DNA of 64,000 bases from Candidatus Planktophila lacus. Its GTDB lineage: Bacteria > Pseudomonadota > Gammaproteobacteria > Steroidobacterales > Steroidobacteraceae. Under the pieces are notes generated by a model. That model ran no database searches. It saw only the letters and a list, made by a program, of their open reading frames with translations, and had not been told where the DNA came from. Of the stretch, positions 63,843 through 64,000 are shown in pieces (positions within the stretch are counted from its first letter, which is position 1; the number at the start of each line of letters is the position of its first letter). The position numbers were made by a program, and so were the translations under genes. The DNA lies in the NCBI GenBank assembly GCA_943331345.2, contig CALQLF020000006.1, positions 1 through 64,000 of the forward strand, in the 5' to 3' direction.

Positions 63843-64000
63843 CCGACCCAAGGCTACTTGCGCTGCTACACGCCGAACTCGACGGCGACTTGGATGCGGC
63901 CGGCCAAGCGGAACTGGCCAGCCACTTGGCTACCGACCCTGAACTGGCCCGCTTGCGCGCCGAACTGGCTGCCGTGGATGTGGGCTTGGCCGCCTTGCCC
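63839..64000 (+). CDS. Likely anti-sigma factor, N-terminal part
   Basis: The gene runs off the window end; 54 codons are visible (MTDPRLLALLHAELDGDLDA then an alanine/leucine-rich helical part). The overlap with the sigma gene (ATGA) and the DPELARLRAELAAVD pattern are typical of cytoplasmic anti-sigma domains. No zinc-ligand cysteines are seen in the visible part. The function rests on gene order. Confidence 0.65.
   Translation, partial: MTDPRLLALLHAELDGDLDAAGQAELASHLATDPELARLRAELAAVDVGLAALP

Overview
The window is 64 kb of GC-rich DNA from a gammaproteobacterium-like chromosome. It contains the replication-origin block: rpmH, rnpA, yidD and yidC on the minus strand, facing dnaA, dnaN and recF on the plus strand. 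It also has three perfect-core parS sites of the TGTTCCACGTGGAAC type known from Pseudomonas and Xanthomonas relatives, a soxBDAG sarcosine oxidase operon and a GlpSTPQUV-type glycerol ABC transporter. Genus cannot be fixed from the sequence alone. Short palindromic REP-like repeats (core GCGAGCTTGCTCGC) are scattered through the window, and two of them sit in frame inside genes. No rRNA, tRNA, CRISPR array or insertion sequence was recognised.

Layout. 1-5.6 kb: end of cobS, cobT, a zinc-type oxidoreductase carrying REP DNA in frame, a secreted protein and a DUF4143 ATPase. 5.6-10.2 kb: mmsA, a hydrolase, an SDR enzyme and an amino-acid permease. 10.2-17.3 kb: the origin block, with a candidate oriC between dnaA and dnaN. 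gyrB does not follow recF; parS sites lie in and just after recF. 17.3-25.2 kb: a TonB-C-like protein, a GST, a DsbA-fold isomerase, a BrnTA-like module, an SDR, a Coq4-motif protein, a TehA-like channel, a CurA-like reductase and VapBC. 25.2-31.6 kb: the glycerol ABC transporter. 31.6-33.3 kb: two toxin-antitoxin modules (HigBA-like and TacAT-like), each preceded by a copy of the same 90-nt sequence. 33.3-37.0 kb: an OB-fold protein, an aminotransferase and small unknown genes.

37.0-44.7 kb is the most unusual part. It is a candidate retron operon: an uncharacterised protein, a structured msr-msd-like RNA with 14-bp a1/a2 arms and a 13-bp msd stem, and a 1037-aa retron-type reverse transcriptase. 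The RT has intact NAxxH, YADD and VTG motifs and a helical N-terminal extension of about 770 residues. Three overlapping genes follow: a divergent paralogue of the first protein, a MoxR-type AAA+ ATPase, and a protein combining an HExxH metallopeptidase motif with a VWA MIDAS. This looks like a multi-protein anti-phage or conflict system in which an RT-DNA element controls a MoxR/VWA effector machine. That role is inferred.

44.7-64 kb is mostly catabolic and transport: a fumarylacetoacetase-family enzyme, a trehalase carrying an in-frame REP, DMT and GltS transporters, an ABC exporter whose permease is fused to an M1 aminopeptidase, an FMN-dependent hydroxyacid dehydrogenase, an acyl-CoA dehydrogenase, soxBDAG, a quinone oxidoreductase, and an ECF sigma factor followed by the start of its likely anti-sigma factor, cut by the window edge.
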